Source: Solirubrobacteraceae bacterium (GTDB taxonomy: Bacteria > Actinomycetota > Thermoleophilia > Solirubrobacterales > Solirubrobacteraceae). Taken from it: DNA of 64,000 bases. The notes beneath the pieces are model-generated. The model was given only the letters and a program-made list of their open reading frames with translations. It was not told the DNA's origin and made no database searches. Positions 56,107-64,000 of the stretch are shown here, one piece after another (the first letter of the stretch is position 1; every line of letters starts with the position of its first letter). Where the stretch lies: assembly GCA_031177685.1 (NCBI GenBank), contig JAPSGI010000005.1, positions 124,001-188,000 of the forward strand, given 5' to 3'. The translations under genes were made by a program, and so were the position numbers.

Positions 56107-57227
56107 CCGCCGCTACGATGCGCCTCATCCCCGCGCCCGAGACCCTTGCCGCGTCGGCGGCCAACGCCTGGGACGTCCTGCTGGGGGGCGGCGTGGCCGA
56201 CCTGCGCCCCACGCCCGCGTCGATCATCGACGAGGGACCGCAGCGCACGGTGTTCCGCTACCGGCGCGAGGGCGCACGGCGCGAGCGCGGGGCGCCCGTG
56301 CTGCTCGTGCCGCCGCTGGCCGCGCCGGCCAGCTGCTTCGACCTGCGCCGCGGCTGCTCGCTGGCCGAGCACCTGCTCGCGCAAGGACACCCGACGTACC
56401 TCGTGGACTACGGGCCGATCTCCTTCTCGGACCGCCAGCTCGGGCTCGAGCACTGGATCGGCGACGTGATCCCGCAGGCCGTCGCGGCGGTGCAGCGCGA
56501 CTCCGGCGGCGCGCCGATCCAGCTCGTCGGCTGGTGTCTGGGCGGGATCATGTCGCTGCTGGCGACCGCCGCCGACCCGCGCTTGGCGGTCGCCGCCGTG
56601 GCGACCATCGCCTCGCCCTTCGACTTCTCGCGCGTGCGGCTGATGGCCCCGATCCGCCCGCTGGCCGCGTTCACCGGCGGGCGCATCGTCACCGCCCTGT
56701 ACCGCGCGCTCGGCGGAGCGCCCGCGCCGCTGGTGGAGGCCGGCTACAAGCTGATCGGCATCGACAAGTACGTGCGCCGTCCGCTGACCATGGCCACGCA
56801 CCTCGACGACCGCGACTTCCTGGCGCAGCTGGAGGCGGTGGACGAGTTCATGGGCAACATGCTCGCCTACCCCGGCCGCACGTTCGGCCAGCTCTACCAC
56901 CGCTTCTTCATCGTCAACGAGCTGGCCGAGGGACGGCTGGAGCTGCCCGGCGGCGTGGTCGACCTGGCCGACGTGCGCGTCCCGGTGCTCGCGATCGCCG
57001 GGCGCGGCGACGGGATCGCGCCCGCGGACGCCGTGCGCGCGGTCGTCGACCTGCTGCCCAACGCGCCGCTCGTGCGCTACGAGTCGGCGCCCGGCGGCCA
57101 TCTCGGCGTGCTCACCGGCCGCTCCGCGCGCGAGACCACGTGGGCTCACCTCGACGAGTTCCTCTCGGAGGCCGGCGAGCTAGGAGGGCGCGGTCCGCGC
57201 CTCGATGCGCTCGCGCAGCTCGCCTAG
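56103..57227 (+). CDS. PhaC-like polyhydroxyalkanoate synthase family protein
   Basis: This 374-residue protein of the PHA synthase-related alpha/beta-hydrolase group has a lipase-box variant in which Cys replaces Ser: VGWCLGGIMS (Cys145). This is the hallmark of PHA synthases. The acid is in GRGDGIAPADA and the catalytic His in PGGHLGVLTGR. PhaC-like features also include LLVPPLAAPASCFDLRRG, SLAEHLLAQGHPTYLVDYG and EHWIGDVIP. The length fits class III (about 360) but no PhaE or PhaR partner is adjacent. GTG start at 56103; a downstream ATG at 56118 is possible. The last 48 bp overlap the convergent flippase-like gene. Whether it makes polymer is untested. Confidence 0.82.
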   Translation: MTAATMRLIPAPETLAASAANAWDVLLGGGVADLRPTPASIIDEGPQRTVFRYRREGARRERGAPVLLVPPLAAPASCFDLRRGCSLAEHLLAQGHPTYLVDYGPISFSDRQLGLEHWIGDVIPQAVAAVQRDSGGAPIQLVGWCLGGIMSLLATAADPRLAVAAVATIASPFDFSRVRLMAPIRPLAAFTGGRIVTALYRALGGAPAPLVEAGYKLIGIDKYVRRPLTMATHLDDRDFLAQLEAVDEFMGNMLAYPGRTFGQLYHRFFIVNELAEGRLELPGGVVDLADVRVPVLAIAGRGDGIAPADAVRAVVDLLPNAPLVRYESAPGGHLGVLTGRSARETTWAHLDEFLSEAGELGGRGPRLDALAQLA

Positions 57228-58118
57228 TCCGGCGCGCGCGCGGCGCACGGCGTGGCGCGGGTTCAGCGTGCCCACCACGCGGAAGATGATCACCAGCGAG
57301 ATCGTCAGCGAGACGACCAGCAGCACCGCTCCCACCACGAACTGAAACGCGGTGATCGCGGCGATGTCCACCGGCTGGCCGGTCACCTCGGGCAGGCCGT
57401 AGGAGAGCATCGCCAGCCGCAGCCCGCCCGAGGCGGGGGCGATCGGGATGATCCGCCCGCCGCCCTGCGCCGCCATCACCAGCACCACGCTGGCCACCGT
57501 GACCGGGAGCGCGAAGGCGGCGAGGAAGCAGGCGAGCGAGCCCAGGCGGATGGCGCGGCCCGCCGCCTGCCACGTCACCACGCCCGCGAGGTAGTCCCAC
57601 GGCGTGTCCAGGATGGCCAGCCCCCGGCGCAGCCGCTCCAGGAAGCGCTGGGCGTGGCGGCGCAGCCAGCCGAACAGCAGCACCGCGCCCGCCAGCAGGC
57701 CGCCGCCCACCACCGACGAGAAGACCGGATGCGAGATGAGGTAGGAGACGTCGAGCGTCGGGAGCTCCAGCCGGCTGGACGGGACGGGGATGAAGCCCTG
57801 GGAGATCGCCCAGATCAGCAGGGCGGCGCCGCACAGCGCCTCGAAGAGGCCCTCGGGGACGAACGTTGCCACGAGCGTCGAGTAGCGCCCGCCCGGCGTT
57901 CGCTCCTTGACCATGTATAGCTTCATCACGTCGCCGCCCCGCGCCGGGACGACGGCGTTGAGCCCGGACCCGGCGAAGTAGGCGGCGACCACGTCGCGGT
58001 AGCGCAGCTCCTCGGCGCGCGGATAGGCGGCGCGCAGGATGTTCCACCAGCCGCGGATGCGCACGACCTGGTGGGCGTAGTGCAGCACCACCCCGGCCAG
58101 CAGCCACCACGGGTCCAC
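57180..58118 (-). CDS. lysylphosphatidylglycerol synthase TM-region/flippase-like membrane protein (UPF0104)
   Basis: This 312-residue membrane protein with about eight helices resembles the UPF0104/LPG_synthase_TM (YbhN-like) family: VVRIRGWWNILRAA, RYRDVVAAYFAGSGLNAVVPARGGDVMKLYMV near residue 45-70, and FVPEGLFEALCGAALL. The conserved NxxxPxRxGD-type motif is NAVVPARGGDV. Family members are thought to flip or transfer lipids, or to be the membrane part of LPG synthases, but this one lacks the aminoacyl transferase domain. Start GTG 58118 is the first plausible codon after the aldehyde dehydrogenase stop; the frame is open further upstream. Convergent with phaC-like, overlapping 48 bp. Confidence 0.75.
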   Translation of the reverse strand: MDPWWLLAGVVLHYAHQVVRIRGWWNILRAAYPRAEELRYRDVVAAYFAGSGLNAVVPARGGDVMKLYMVKERTPGGRYSTLVATFVPEGLFEALCGAALLIWAISQGFIPVPSSRLELPTLDVSYLISHPVFSSVVGGGLLAGAVLLFGWLRRHAQRFLERLRRGLAILDTPWDYLAGVVTWQAAGRAIRLGSLACFLAAFALPVTVASVVLVMAAQGGGRIIPIAPASGGLRLAMLSYGLPEVTGQPVDIAAITAFQFVVGAVLLVVSLTISLVIIFRVVGTLNPRHAVRRARAGLGELRERIEARTAPS

Positions 58119-58189
58119 CGCGACCGCGTCGTCGAGGATCAGCCCGGCGACGTGGGCGACCGCCTCGGCGATCGTCTGGACGCGATCGA

Positions 58190-59689
58190 TCAGCGCAAGG
58201 ACGCCCAGACCGTCTTGGTCTCCAGGTACTGCCCGAGCCCGGCGTGGCCGTGCTCGCGGCCCACGCCCGAGGCCTTGTAGCCGCCGAACGGCGCGGCCGG
58301 GTCCGACATGCCCCAGGCGTTGACGTACACCGACCCGGCCTGGAGCATCGCCGCCAGCCGGTGCGCGCTGCTCAGCGAGCGCGTCCACACGCCCGCGGCC
58401 AGCCCGTACTCCGTGTCGTTGGCGCGGGCCGCGACCTCCTCCAGCGTCTCGTAGGGCAGCGCCACGAGAACCGGCCCGAAGATCTCCTCGCGCGCGATGT
58501 CCAGGCGGTCGTCGGTCGCGGTGAACAGCGTGGGCTCGACGAAGTACCCGCCGTCCACGCCCTCCGGGCGTCCGCCGCCGGCGACCAGCTCGGCGCCGCC
58601 GGCCCGGCCGGACTCGATGTAGCCGGTCACGCGCTCGAGCTGCTCCTGAGAGATCAGCGGGCCCATCTGCGTGCCGGCGTCCAGGCCCGGGCCCAGGCGC
58701 GTCTTGCGCGCCCGCTCGGCCAGCGCGCCGACCACCTCGTCGAAGTGCTCGCGCGCGACGAACAGCCGCGAGCCGGCGTTGCAGGCCTGGCCGGTGTTGA
58801 AGTAGATCGCCTGGAAGGAGCCCTTGACGGCGGCGTCCAGGTCGGCGTCGGGAAGCACGATGTTGGGCGACTTGCCGCCCAGCTCCAGCGTCACGCGCTT
58901 GAGCGCGCGGCCCGCCTTGGCGCCGATCTCGCGCCCCACGGCGGTGGAGCCGGTGAAGGCGATCTTGTCCACGCTGGGGTGGTCGACCAGCGCGGCGCCG
59001 GTCTCACCGTCGCCCGTCATCACGTTGAGCACGCCCGGCGGCAGTCCCGCCTCCAGCGCCAGCTCGCCCAGCCGCAGGGCGCTCAGCGGCGTCTGCTCGG
59101 CGGGCTTGAGCACGACGGTGCACCCGGCGGCCAGCGCGGGCGCCACCTTCCACGCCGCCATCAGCAGCGGGAAGTTCCACGGGACGATCTGGCCGCACAC
59201 GCCGACCGGCTCGCGGCGCGTGTAGCAGAGCATCTCGGGCGTGCTGACCGGCAGGACGTCGCCCTCGATCTTGGTCGGCCAGCCGGCGAAGTACTCCAGG
59301 TAGTCGATCGTCTCCGCCAGGTCGACCTTGCGCGCGAGCTTGAGCGGCTTGCCGTTGTCCAGGGACTCCAGCTCGGCCAGCTCGTCCGCGCGGTCGGCGA
59401 CCGCGGCGGCGAAGCGCTGGAGCACGCGGGCCCGCGCGGACGGCGTCATCGTGCGCCACGGGCCCTCGTCGAACGCGGCCCGCGCCGCGCGCACGGCGGC
59501 GTCCACGTCGGCGGCGCCGGCCTGCGGCACCTCGGCGATCGCCTTGCCGGTGGCCGGATCCAGGGTCTCGAAGGTGCGCCCGTCGGCCGCGGCGGGGCGC
59601 TCCTCGCCGATCAGCAGGTTGTGGCGGCCGTCCCCGAGCCAGGCGCGGACGGCGTCGGACAGGGCTTCGGGCGGGGCGGCGACGGGCAT
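58190..59689 (-). CDS. aldehyde dehydrogenase (phenylacetaldehyde/betaine-aldehyde type)
   Basis: This 499-residue aldehyde dehydrogenase of the class 1/2-like group has Asn172 in VPWNFPLLM, Glu269 in LELGGKSPN and the nucleophilic Cys303 in NTGQACNAGSR. The AAFDEGPWRTMTPSARARVL region and the C-terminal AAPFGGYKASGVGREHG match plant and bacterial phenylacetaldehyde, betaine or retinal-type dehydrogenases. The ATG at 59689 is preceded by a short gap of 4 bp to the alcohol dehydrogenase stop on the same strand. An alcohol to aldehyde to acid sequence is therefore suggested. The specific substrate is unknown. Confidence 0.92.
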   Translation of the reverse strand: MPVAAPPEALSDAVRAWLGDGRHNLLIGEERPAAADGRTFETLDPATGKAIAEVPQAGAADVDAAVRAARAAFDEGPWRTMTPSARARVLQRFAAAVADRADELAELESLDNGKPLKLARKVDLAETIDYLEYFAGWPTKIEGDVLPVSTPEMLCYTRREPVGVCGQIVPWNFPLLMAAWKVAPALAAGCTVVLKPAEQTPLSALRLGELALEAGLPPGVLNVMTGDGETGAALVDHPSVDKIAFTGSTAVGREIGAKAGRALKRVTLELGGKSPNIVLPDADLDAAVKGSFQAIYFNTGQACNAGSRLFVAREHFDEVVGALAERARKTRLGPGLDAGTQMGPLISQEQLERVTGYIESGRAGGAELVAGGGRPEGVDGGYFVEPTLFTATDDRLDIAREEIFGPVLVALPYETLEEVAARANDTEYGLAAGVWTRSLSSAHRLAAMLQAGSVYVNAWGMSDPAAPFGGYKASGVGREHGHAGLGQYLETKTVWASLR

Positions 59690-59693
59690 GCGT

Positions 59694-60734
59694 TCAACCT
59701 CCGGGAGTCAGGACGATCTTCAGGGCCTCGCGGCGGTCGTAGGCGGCGTAGGCCTCCTGCGCCTGCGACAGCGGCAGGTGGCGCTGCACCAGCGGGGAGG
59801 GGTCCAGCTCGCCCGCGGCGAGCAGCGCGAGCACGTCGTCGAAGTGCGCCAGCACGTTGGACAGGCCGGTGGTCACGGTGAGCGACTTGTTCCACAGCAG
59901 GCCCATGTGGACCTCGCACGGCTTGCCGTGGACGCCGATGACCGCCAGGCGGCCGGCGCGGCGCGTGAGGCGAATCGCCAGGTCGAGGGCCGCGGGCGTA
60001 CCGACGGCCTCGATCCCCACGTCGGTGCCGCGGCCCTCCGTGTGCCGCTTGACCTCCGCGCGCGGATCCTGCTCGGTCAGGTGGACCGGGATCGCGCCGA
60101 ACGTGCGCGCCATCTCCAGGCGGTCCTCCACCGCGTCCACCGCGAGCACGGTCCGCGCACCGGCGTGGCGCGCCGCCTGCACGGCGCACAGCCCCACCGG
60201 TCCCATGCCCAGGATCGCCACCGAGTCTCCCGGCGCGACCTGCGCGGAGCGCACCGCGAACACGCCGGTGTTCATCACGTCGCCCGCGAACAGCGCGACG
60301 TCGTCGTCCAGGCCGTCGGGGACCGGGCGCAGCGTCATGTCGGCGTTGGGGACCAGCACGCGGTCGGCCTGCGCGCCCTGCAGGTCGCCGGAGATCTTCC
60401 CGTGGCCGAAGATGCGCTGGTCGACGCAGTGGTGGAATTCTCCGCGCGCGCAGAAGAAGCAGTTCCCGCACGCGGTGACGAACGAGCCCGTGACGCGGTC
60501 GCCCGGCTTGACGCGCGTGACGCCGTCCGCGACGGCGACGACCTCGCCGGTGAACTCGTGGCCGATCGTGAAGCCCTCCTCGACCGGATGGCGGCCGTGG
60601 AGGATGTGCAGGTCCGACCCGCAGACACCGGCCGCCGTGACGCGCACGACCGCGTCGCCCGCCGCCGCCGGCTCGGGGTCGGGCTTCTCCTGGACCCGGA
60701 CCTCGCCGGGCGCCTGGAAGGTGACCGCCTGCAC
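59694..60734 (-). CDS. zinc-dependent alcohol dehydrogenase, MDR family
   Basis: This 346-residue medium-chain dehydrogenase oxidises an alcohol with NAD(P). The catalytic zinc ligands are in VCGSDLHILHG and GHEFTGEV. The structural zinc ligands are in CGNCFFCARGEFHHC. The nucleotide fold has GMGPVGLCAVQAARHAGARTVLAVDAVEDR near residue 175. The C-terminal SLTVTTGLSNV and LPLSQAQEAYAAYDRRE fit glutathione-independent formaldehyde or alcohol dehydrogenases of actinobacteria. GTG start at 60734. It lies 4 bp ahead of the aldehyde dehydrogenase on the same strand, and diverges from an SDR gene with 61 bp between. Confidence 0.92.
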   Translation of the reverse strand: MQAVTFQAPGEVRVQEKPDPEPAAAGDAVVRVTAAGVCGSDLHILHGRHPVEEGFTIGHEFTGEVVAVADGVTRVKPGDRVTGSFVTACGNCFFCARGEFHHCVDQRIFGHGKISGDLQGAQADRVLVPNADMTLRPVPDGLDDDVALFAGDVMNTGVFAVRSAQVAPGDSVAILGMGPVGLCAVQAARHAGARTVLAVDAVEDRLEMARTFGAIPVHLTEQDPRAEVKRHTEGRGTDVGIEAVGTPAALDLAIRLTRRAGRLAVIGVHGKPCEVHMGLLWNKSLTVTTGLSNVLAHFDDVLALLAAGELDPSPLVQRHLPLSQAQEAYAAYDRREALKIVLTPGG

Positions 60735-60795
60735 CGTTCGAAAGCTACCGGGCCGACGTATGCTGCTCCCCAGCTCAGCGAACGGGGAGGCAGAG

Positions 60796-61650
60796 ATGGC
60801 GGAAGTGTCCAAGGCGGTGCTGATCACCGGATGCTCGACGGGCATCGGCCGCGCCACGGCCGAGCGCCTGGCGCAGGGCGGCTGGAACGTGTACGCGAGC
60901 GCGCGGCGGCCCGAGTCGATCGCGGACCTGCAGGAGAAGGGCGCCAAGACGCTGGCGCTCGACGTCGACGACGAGCAGTCGATGGCGGCGGCGGTCCGCG
61001 CCGTCGAGGAGGCCGAGGGCGCCGTGGGCGTCCTGGTCAACAACGCCGGCTACTCGCAGTCGGGCGCGATCGAGGCCGTGCCGCTGGACGAGGTGCGCCG
61101 CCAGTTCGAGACCAACGTCTTCGGGCTCGTGCGCATGTGCCAGCTGGTCCTGCCCGGCATGCGCGGCCAGGGATGGGGGCGCATCGTGAACGTGTCCTCG
61201 ATGGGCGGGAGGCTCACGTTCCCCGGCGGCGGCTTCTACCACGCGACCAAGTACGCGGTGGAGGCCATCTCCGACGCGCTGCGCTTCGAGGTCCGCGGCT
61301 TCGGCGTCGAAGTGGCGATCATCGAGCCCGGGCTGATCCGCACGAGCTTCGGCGACACCGCCGCCCACGGCGTCGGCGCCGCGAACTCGCAGACCGGCCC
61401 CTACGCGGACTTCAACGCCGCGGTCGCCAAGGCGACCGAGGAGGTCTACGAGAACGGTCCGCTGGCCAAGCTCGGCGGTGGGCCGGACACGGTCGCCCGG
61501 GCGATCGAGAAGGCGATCTCCAGCCGCCGCCCGCGCACCCGCTACAAGGTCACGCCGAGCGCCCGGATGGCCATCGCCACCCGCCGCCTGATGACCGACC
61601 GCATGTGGGACGGCGCGATGCGCAGCAACTTCCCCCAGCCGGGGCGCTGA
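60796..61650 (+). CDS. short-chain dehydrogenase/reductase (extended C-terminus)
   Basis: This 284-residue SDR has ITGCSTGIGRATAERL (residues 10-25), NNAGYSQSGAIE near 85, catalytic Ser in NVSSMGG near 138, and Tyr/Lys in YHATKYAVEAISDALRFE near 155. The SDR family ends here with a helical C-terminal extension (TVARAIEKAISSRRPRTRYKVTPSARM) as in actinobacterial 17-beta-hydroxysteroid-like or acyl-CoA reductases, where it supports membrane or partner binding. The ATG at 60796 has a GGGGAGG Shine-Dalgarno. A TATGCT -10-like element lies about 30 nt upstream. The stop is 1 nt from the stop of the convergent glycosyltransferase gene. Confidence 0.9.
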   Translation: MAEVSKAVLITGCSTGIGRATAERLAQGGWNVYASARRPESIADLQEKGAKTLALDVDDEQSMAAAVRAVEEAEGAVGVLVNNAGYSQSGAIEAVPLDEVRRQFETNVFGLVRMCQLVLPGMRGQGWGRIVNVSSMGGRLTFPGGGFYHATKYAVEAISDALRFEVRGFGVEVAIIEPGLIRTSFGDTAAHGVGAANSQTGPYADFNAAVAKATEEVYENGPLAKLGGGPDTVARAIEKAISSRRPRTRYKVTPSARMAIATRRLMTDRMWDGAMRSNFPQPGR

Positions 61651-61651
61651 G

Positions 61652-64000
61652 TCATTCCACGCTGAGCTTCTCGCGCACGCGGCGGTACTCGCGGTCGATC
61701 TCCTCCGGCGCGAGCGTGCTGGACATGCGGCCGGGGACGTCCGTCCGGTAGTAGGCCGCGACCGCGGGGACCTCCACCGGGGGGTCGCCGGCGGTGAGCT
61801 GGAGGAGCAGGTCCCAGTCGCCGTAGTAGGCGAGGTCGGCGTCGAAGCGCGCATCGCTGCGGCGGTGGGCGATCGCGTTCATGTCGACGCGGTTGTCCGC
61901 GCGCACCGCCTCGGCGTCCCAGGGATCGAAGTGGACCCACGCGGTGCCCGCCGTCGTGCCATGGAAGAGGCGGCCCTCGTCGTCGATGACGCGCGCGCCG
62001 TAACAGGCGCGGGCGTCCGGGAAGCCGGCGAACGTCAGGACGACCGCCTTGAGCCAGTGCGGGTCCATGCGGTTGTCGTCGTCGAGGTAGGCGACGAGCT
62101 CGCCGCGCGCGGCGTCCAGTGCGACGTTGCGCGCCGCGCACACGCCGCCACCCTCGGCGCGGAAGGTGCGGATGCGCGGGTCGTCGAGGCGCTGCAGGAA
62201 AGCCGGCGTGTCGTCGGCCGACCCGTCGTCGACGACCAGCAGCTCCCAGTGCGGGTAGCTCTGCTCCTGCACGGATGCGATCGCCGCCTCCAGCAGCGCG
62301 CGGCGGTCGCGCGTCGGCAGCACGACGCTGACCAGCGCGCCGGACGGGACGTCGGCGTGCGCCAGCCAGGCCATCGTCGTGCCGACGGCCGCGAGGCGGT
62401 CGAGCCGGTCGATGCGCGGCACGGTCACGGCGAGGTCGGACTGGGCGTTGCGCGCACGCGCGGTCGCGACCGCCAGGTCGGCCCGCACGCCGTCGATCCC
62501 GGGATCGGGCCGCCGCGCCCAGGGCGGGACGCGCCGGCGCGCGGCCCGGGCCAGCCGGCCGGCGAGGCGCGCGCGGACCCGGGCGGCCCTCGGCGCGCGG
62601 CGCGTGGCGGCGGGCGCGGGGCCGGCGCCCGGCAGCACCGACGCGATCGGGCGCCCGTCGGCGTCGGGCAGCTCCACGCCCGCCGCCGCGCTGAACGTCG
62701 CGCCGAGGTCCTCCGTGCGGTACGTGCCCGGCCTGGGCCCGGGCGCGATGCCCGGTCCGCGCGCCAGCAACAGGCCCTCGCGCACGTGATCGCCCTGGCG
62801 CCAGTGGCCGTAGGGGACGGCGACCGTACCGACCGCCGGCGACCACACGCGCTCGATCGGCGCGCTGCGCTCCCACTCGACGAACAGGTCGCCCAGCGCG
62901 TCGTCCGGCGTGCGGCGGTACACGTCGTCGACGATCGTGCACGCGCGGACCACCCGCCCGCCCGTGTCCACGTTGACGAGCTCCGTCAGCCGCTCCGCCA
63001 GCCAGTCCAGCACCTCCCGCCGGTCGTCGGGATGGATGCGGCCGTTGGGTTCGCGCCCCGCCAGGTTCAGGCGCACCGCGCCCACGACGGTGTTGTTGGG
63101 CGTCGCGAACCAGCGGCGCTCTGCGCGCGGCGGGGGGTCCGCCGGCGGCGCATTGCCGGTCCGGGCGCGCAGCAGGGGGGCGGCCGAGCGCAGCGCCGCG
63201 CCGCGCAGCGGCCGCGGGACCAGTCGCGCCGCCTCGCCCGCGGCGCGCGTGAAGCCGCCCAGACCGCCCGGCTCGTCGAGCCCCCATTCCAGGCGCGCCA
63301 GCAGGTAGTCGAAGAGGTGCGTGCCGTCGTTGTGGGCGGTCATCCCGTGCGGCATCGCGACGTAGACGGTGTCCTCGGGACCGAGGCGCTCGAGGTGCGC
63401 GGCGACGACGCCGTCCAGGCGGCGGTAGACCTCGCGGACCGGGTCCCCGTGCAGGCGGGCGGCCAGCGCAGGGTCGTGGTGACGGTGCCCGGGGTCGTGC
63501 AGGTGCCAGAGCTGGTGGCCGGCGCAGTGCGACTCGCCGAGCACCGAGAGGAAGAGGTCCCAGCCGCCGGCGTCGAGCAGCTCCAGCGACGCCGCGCGCT
63601 TGCGGTCGATGCCGTCGCACAGCGCGCGGAAGAGCTCCTCGTTCTCGGTCGCGGTGCGCACGTGCCCGGCGCGGTGCACGTAGTCGCACGGCGCGAACTG
63701 GTCGAAGCCGGGCGGCTCGGTGGAGCCGAAGTGCGCGCCGTGGCGCGCCGTCAGCTGCTGCGCCAGCTCCGATGGCCACGACGCCGTGCCGAAGTGGCGG
63801 TCGTGGCAGCCCCACTCCGCCAGCATCACGCCGTTGACCGGCCGCACGATCGAGTGCGGGACGTCGAGGACGGCCACGCGGCAACCGGCATCCGACAGGC
63901 GCTCCCAGAACGGCGTTCCGGTGACCCACTTCGGGTCGGTCAGCCGGTGCTCGTAGGTCCCGCCCGCGATCTCCTCCCAGCACAGGTAGCGGTGGCGGTC
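61652..64000 (-). CDS. alkaline-phosphatase-like domain fused to family 2 glycosyltransferase, N-terminus truncated by window edge
   Basis: The frame stays open to the right edge, so at least 782 residues are encoded and the start is missing. The visible N-terminal half (to about residue 400) looks like an alkaline phosphatase/nucleotide pyrophosphatase superfamily domain: AEWGCHDRHFGT, DLFLSVLGESHCAGH with metal-site histidines, and YVAMPHGMTAHNDGTHLFDYL. The C-terminal half from about residue 570 is a GT2 (GT-A) domain: VSVVLPTRDRRALLEAAIASV, LLVVDDGSADDTPAFL and AYLDDDNRMDPHWL with the DxD motif. It may modify a wall or exported polysaccharide. The GTG at 63877 is an internal codon, not the start. 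Confidence 0.85.
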   Translation of the reverse strand, partial: DRHRYLCWEEIAGGTYEHRLTDPKWVTGTPFWERLSDAGCRVAVLDVPHSIVRPVNGVMLAEWGCHDRHFGTASWPSELAQQLTARHGAHFGSTEPPGFDQFAPCDYVHRAGHVRTATENEELFRALCDGIDRKRAASLELLDAGGWDLFLSVLGESHCAGHQLWHLHDPGHRHHDPALAARLHGDPVREVYRRLDGVVAAHLERLGPEDTVYVAMPHGMTAHNDGTHLFDYLLARLEWGLDEPGGLGGFTRAAGEAARLVPRPLRGAALRSAAPLLRARTGNAPPADPPPRAERRWFATPNNTVVGAVRLNLAGREPNGRIHPDDRREVLDWLAERLTELVNVDTGGRVVRACTIVDDVYRRTPDDALGDLFVEWERSAPIERVWSPAVGTVAVPYGHWRQGDHVREGLLLARGPGIAPGPRPGTYRTEDLGATFSAAAGVELPDADGRPIASVLPGAGPAPAATRRAPRAARVRARLAGRLARAARRRVPPWARRPDPGIDGVRADLAVATARARNAQSDLAVTVPRIDRLDRLAAVGTTMAWLAHADVPSGALVSVVLPTRDRRALLEAAIASVQEQSYPHWELLVVDDGSADDTPAFLQRLDDPRIRTFRAEGGGVCAARNVALDAARGELVAYLDDDNRMDPHWLKAVVLTFAGFPDARACYGARVIDDEGRLFHGTTAGTAWVHFDPWDAEAVRADNRVDMNAIAHRRSDARFDADLAYYGDWDLLLQLTAGDPPVEVPAVAAYYRTDVPGRMSSTLAPEEIDREYRRVREKLSVE

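Noticed and set aside
56137-57150. Minus-strand open frame opposite the PhaC-like gene
   Set aside because: Shadow frame: His/Arg/Val-rich and without motifs, whereas the plus strand has the GWCLGG active site.
1-64000. tRNA, rRNA, CRISPR, IS or prophage elements
   Set aside because: Intergenic gaps are nearly all below 150 bp and none shows a cloverleaf with CCA-type acceptor, direct repeat-spacer arrays, transposase motifs or att-like duplications. A dedicated search could still reveal weak cases.

Overview
The window is dense, uniformly high-GC bacterial chromosome (about 70-75% G+C by eye) with nearly gapless gene packing, many GTG/TTG starts and frequent 1-4 nt stop/start overlaps. Gene content points to an actinobacterium, most likely class Thermoleophilia (Solirubrobacterales-like). 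The pointers are a fused PafB-PafC WYL regulator, DUF3107 and DUF5679 small proteins, a BldC-type regulator, an LAXTG sorting signal, and an lhr/nei2 repair neighbourhood as in mycobacteria. The taxonomic call is inference. No tRNA, rRNA, CRISPR array, insertion sequence or prophage was seen.

Layout: 1-22.7 kb is mostly housekeeping and central metabolism. It holds two aldehyde dehydrogenases, RarA, a TauE-type permease, an M20 peptidase/DUF1385/nicotinate phosphoribosyltransferase/FtsH run, methylmalonyl-CoA epimerase/DUF3107/PAP2/YchF, an HTH-nucleotidyltransferase pair with an 18-bp palindromic operator, a 5'-3' exonuclease, a MaoC hydratase, a catabolic-type acetolactate synthase, a large repeat-rich membrane protein and fumarase C.

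22.7-28.3 kb is a signalling island. It contains a BldC-like HTH protein, an HD-GYP protein and a NarL-type histidine kinase that share the same membrane sensor domain, a 29-residue membrane peptide, a MerR protein with a degenerate cobalamin-binding-like domain, a zinc-ribbon/PAS protein and a response regulator. The kinase gene and the sensor half of the HD-GYP gene are compositionally poorer in G+C than their neighbours. This is the best candidate for an undescribed system.

28.3-38.1 kb is one minus-strand train: TetR, family 5 uracil-DNA glycosylase, Lhr helicase, cupredoxin-like lipoprotein, Nei glycosylase, divergent GDPD, ECF sigma factor and DUF4349/anti-sigma-like protein. 38.1-45 kb is cell-surface: a PsbP-like anchored protein and an LAXTG wall protein, a PIG-V type mannosyltransferase, and rmlB, rmlD and rmlA for dTDP-rhamnose (no rmlC in view).

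45-64 kb is mixed: a TPR pair, PafBC, YhaM-like nuclease, SDRs, a large LuxR (LAL) regulator coupled to EcsC, an alpha/beta hydrolase and a PHA synthase-like protein, a flippase-like membrane protein, an aldehyde dehydrogenase/Zn alcohol dehydrogenase pair, and at the right edge an incomplete gene joining an alkaline-phosphatase-like domain to a family 2 glycosyltransferase.
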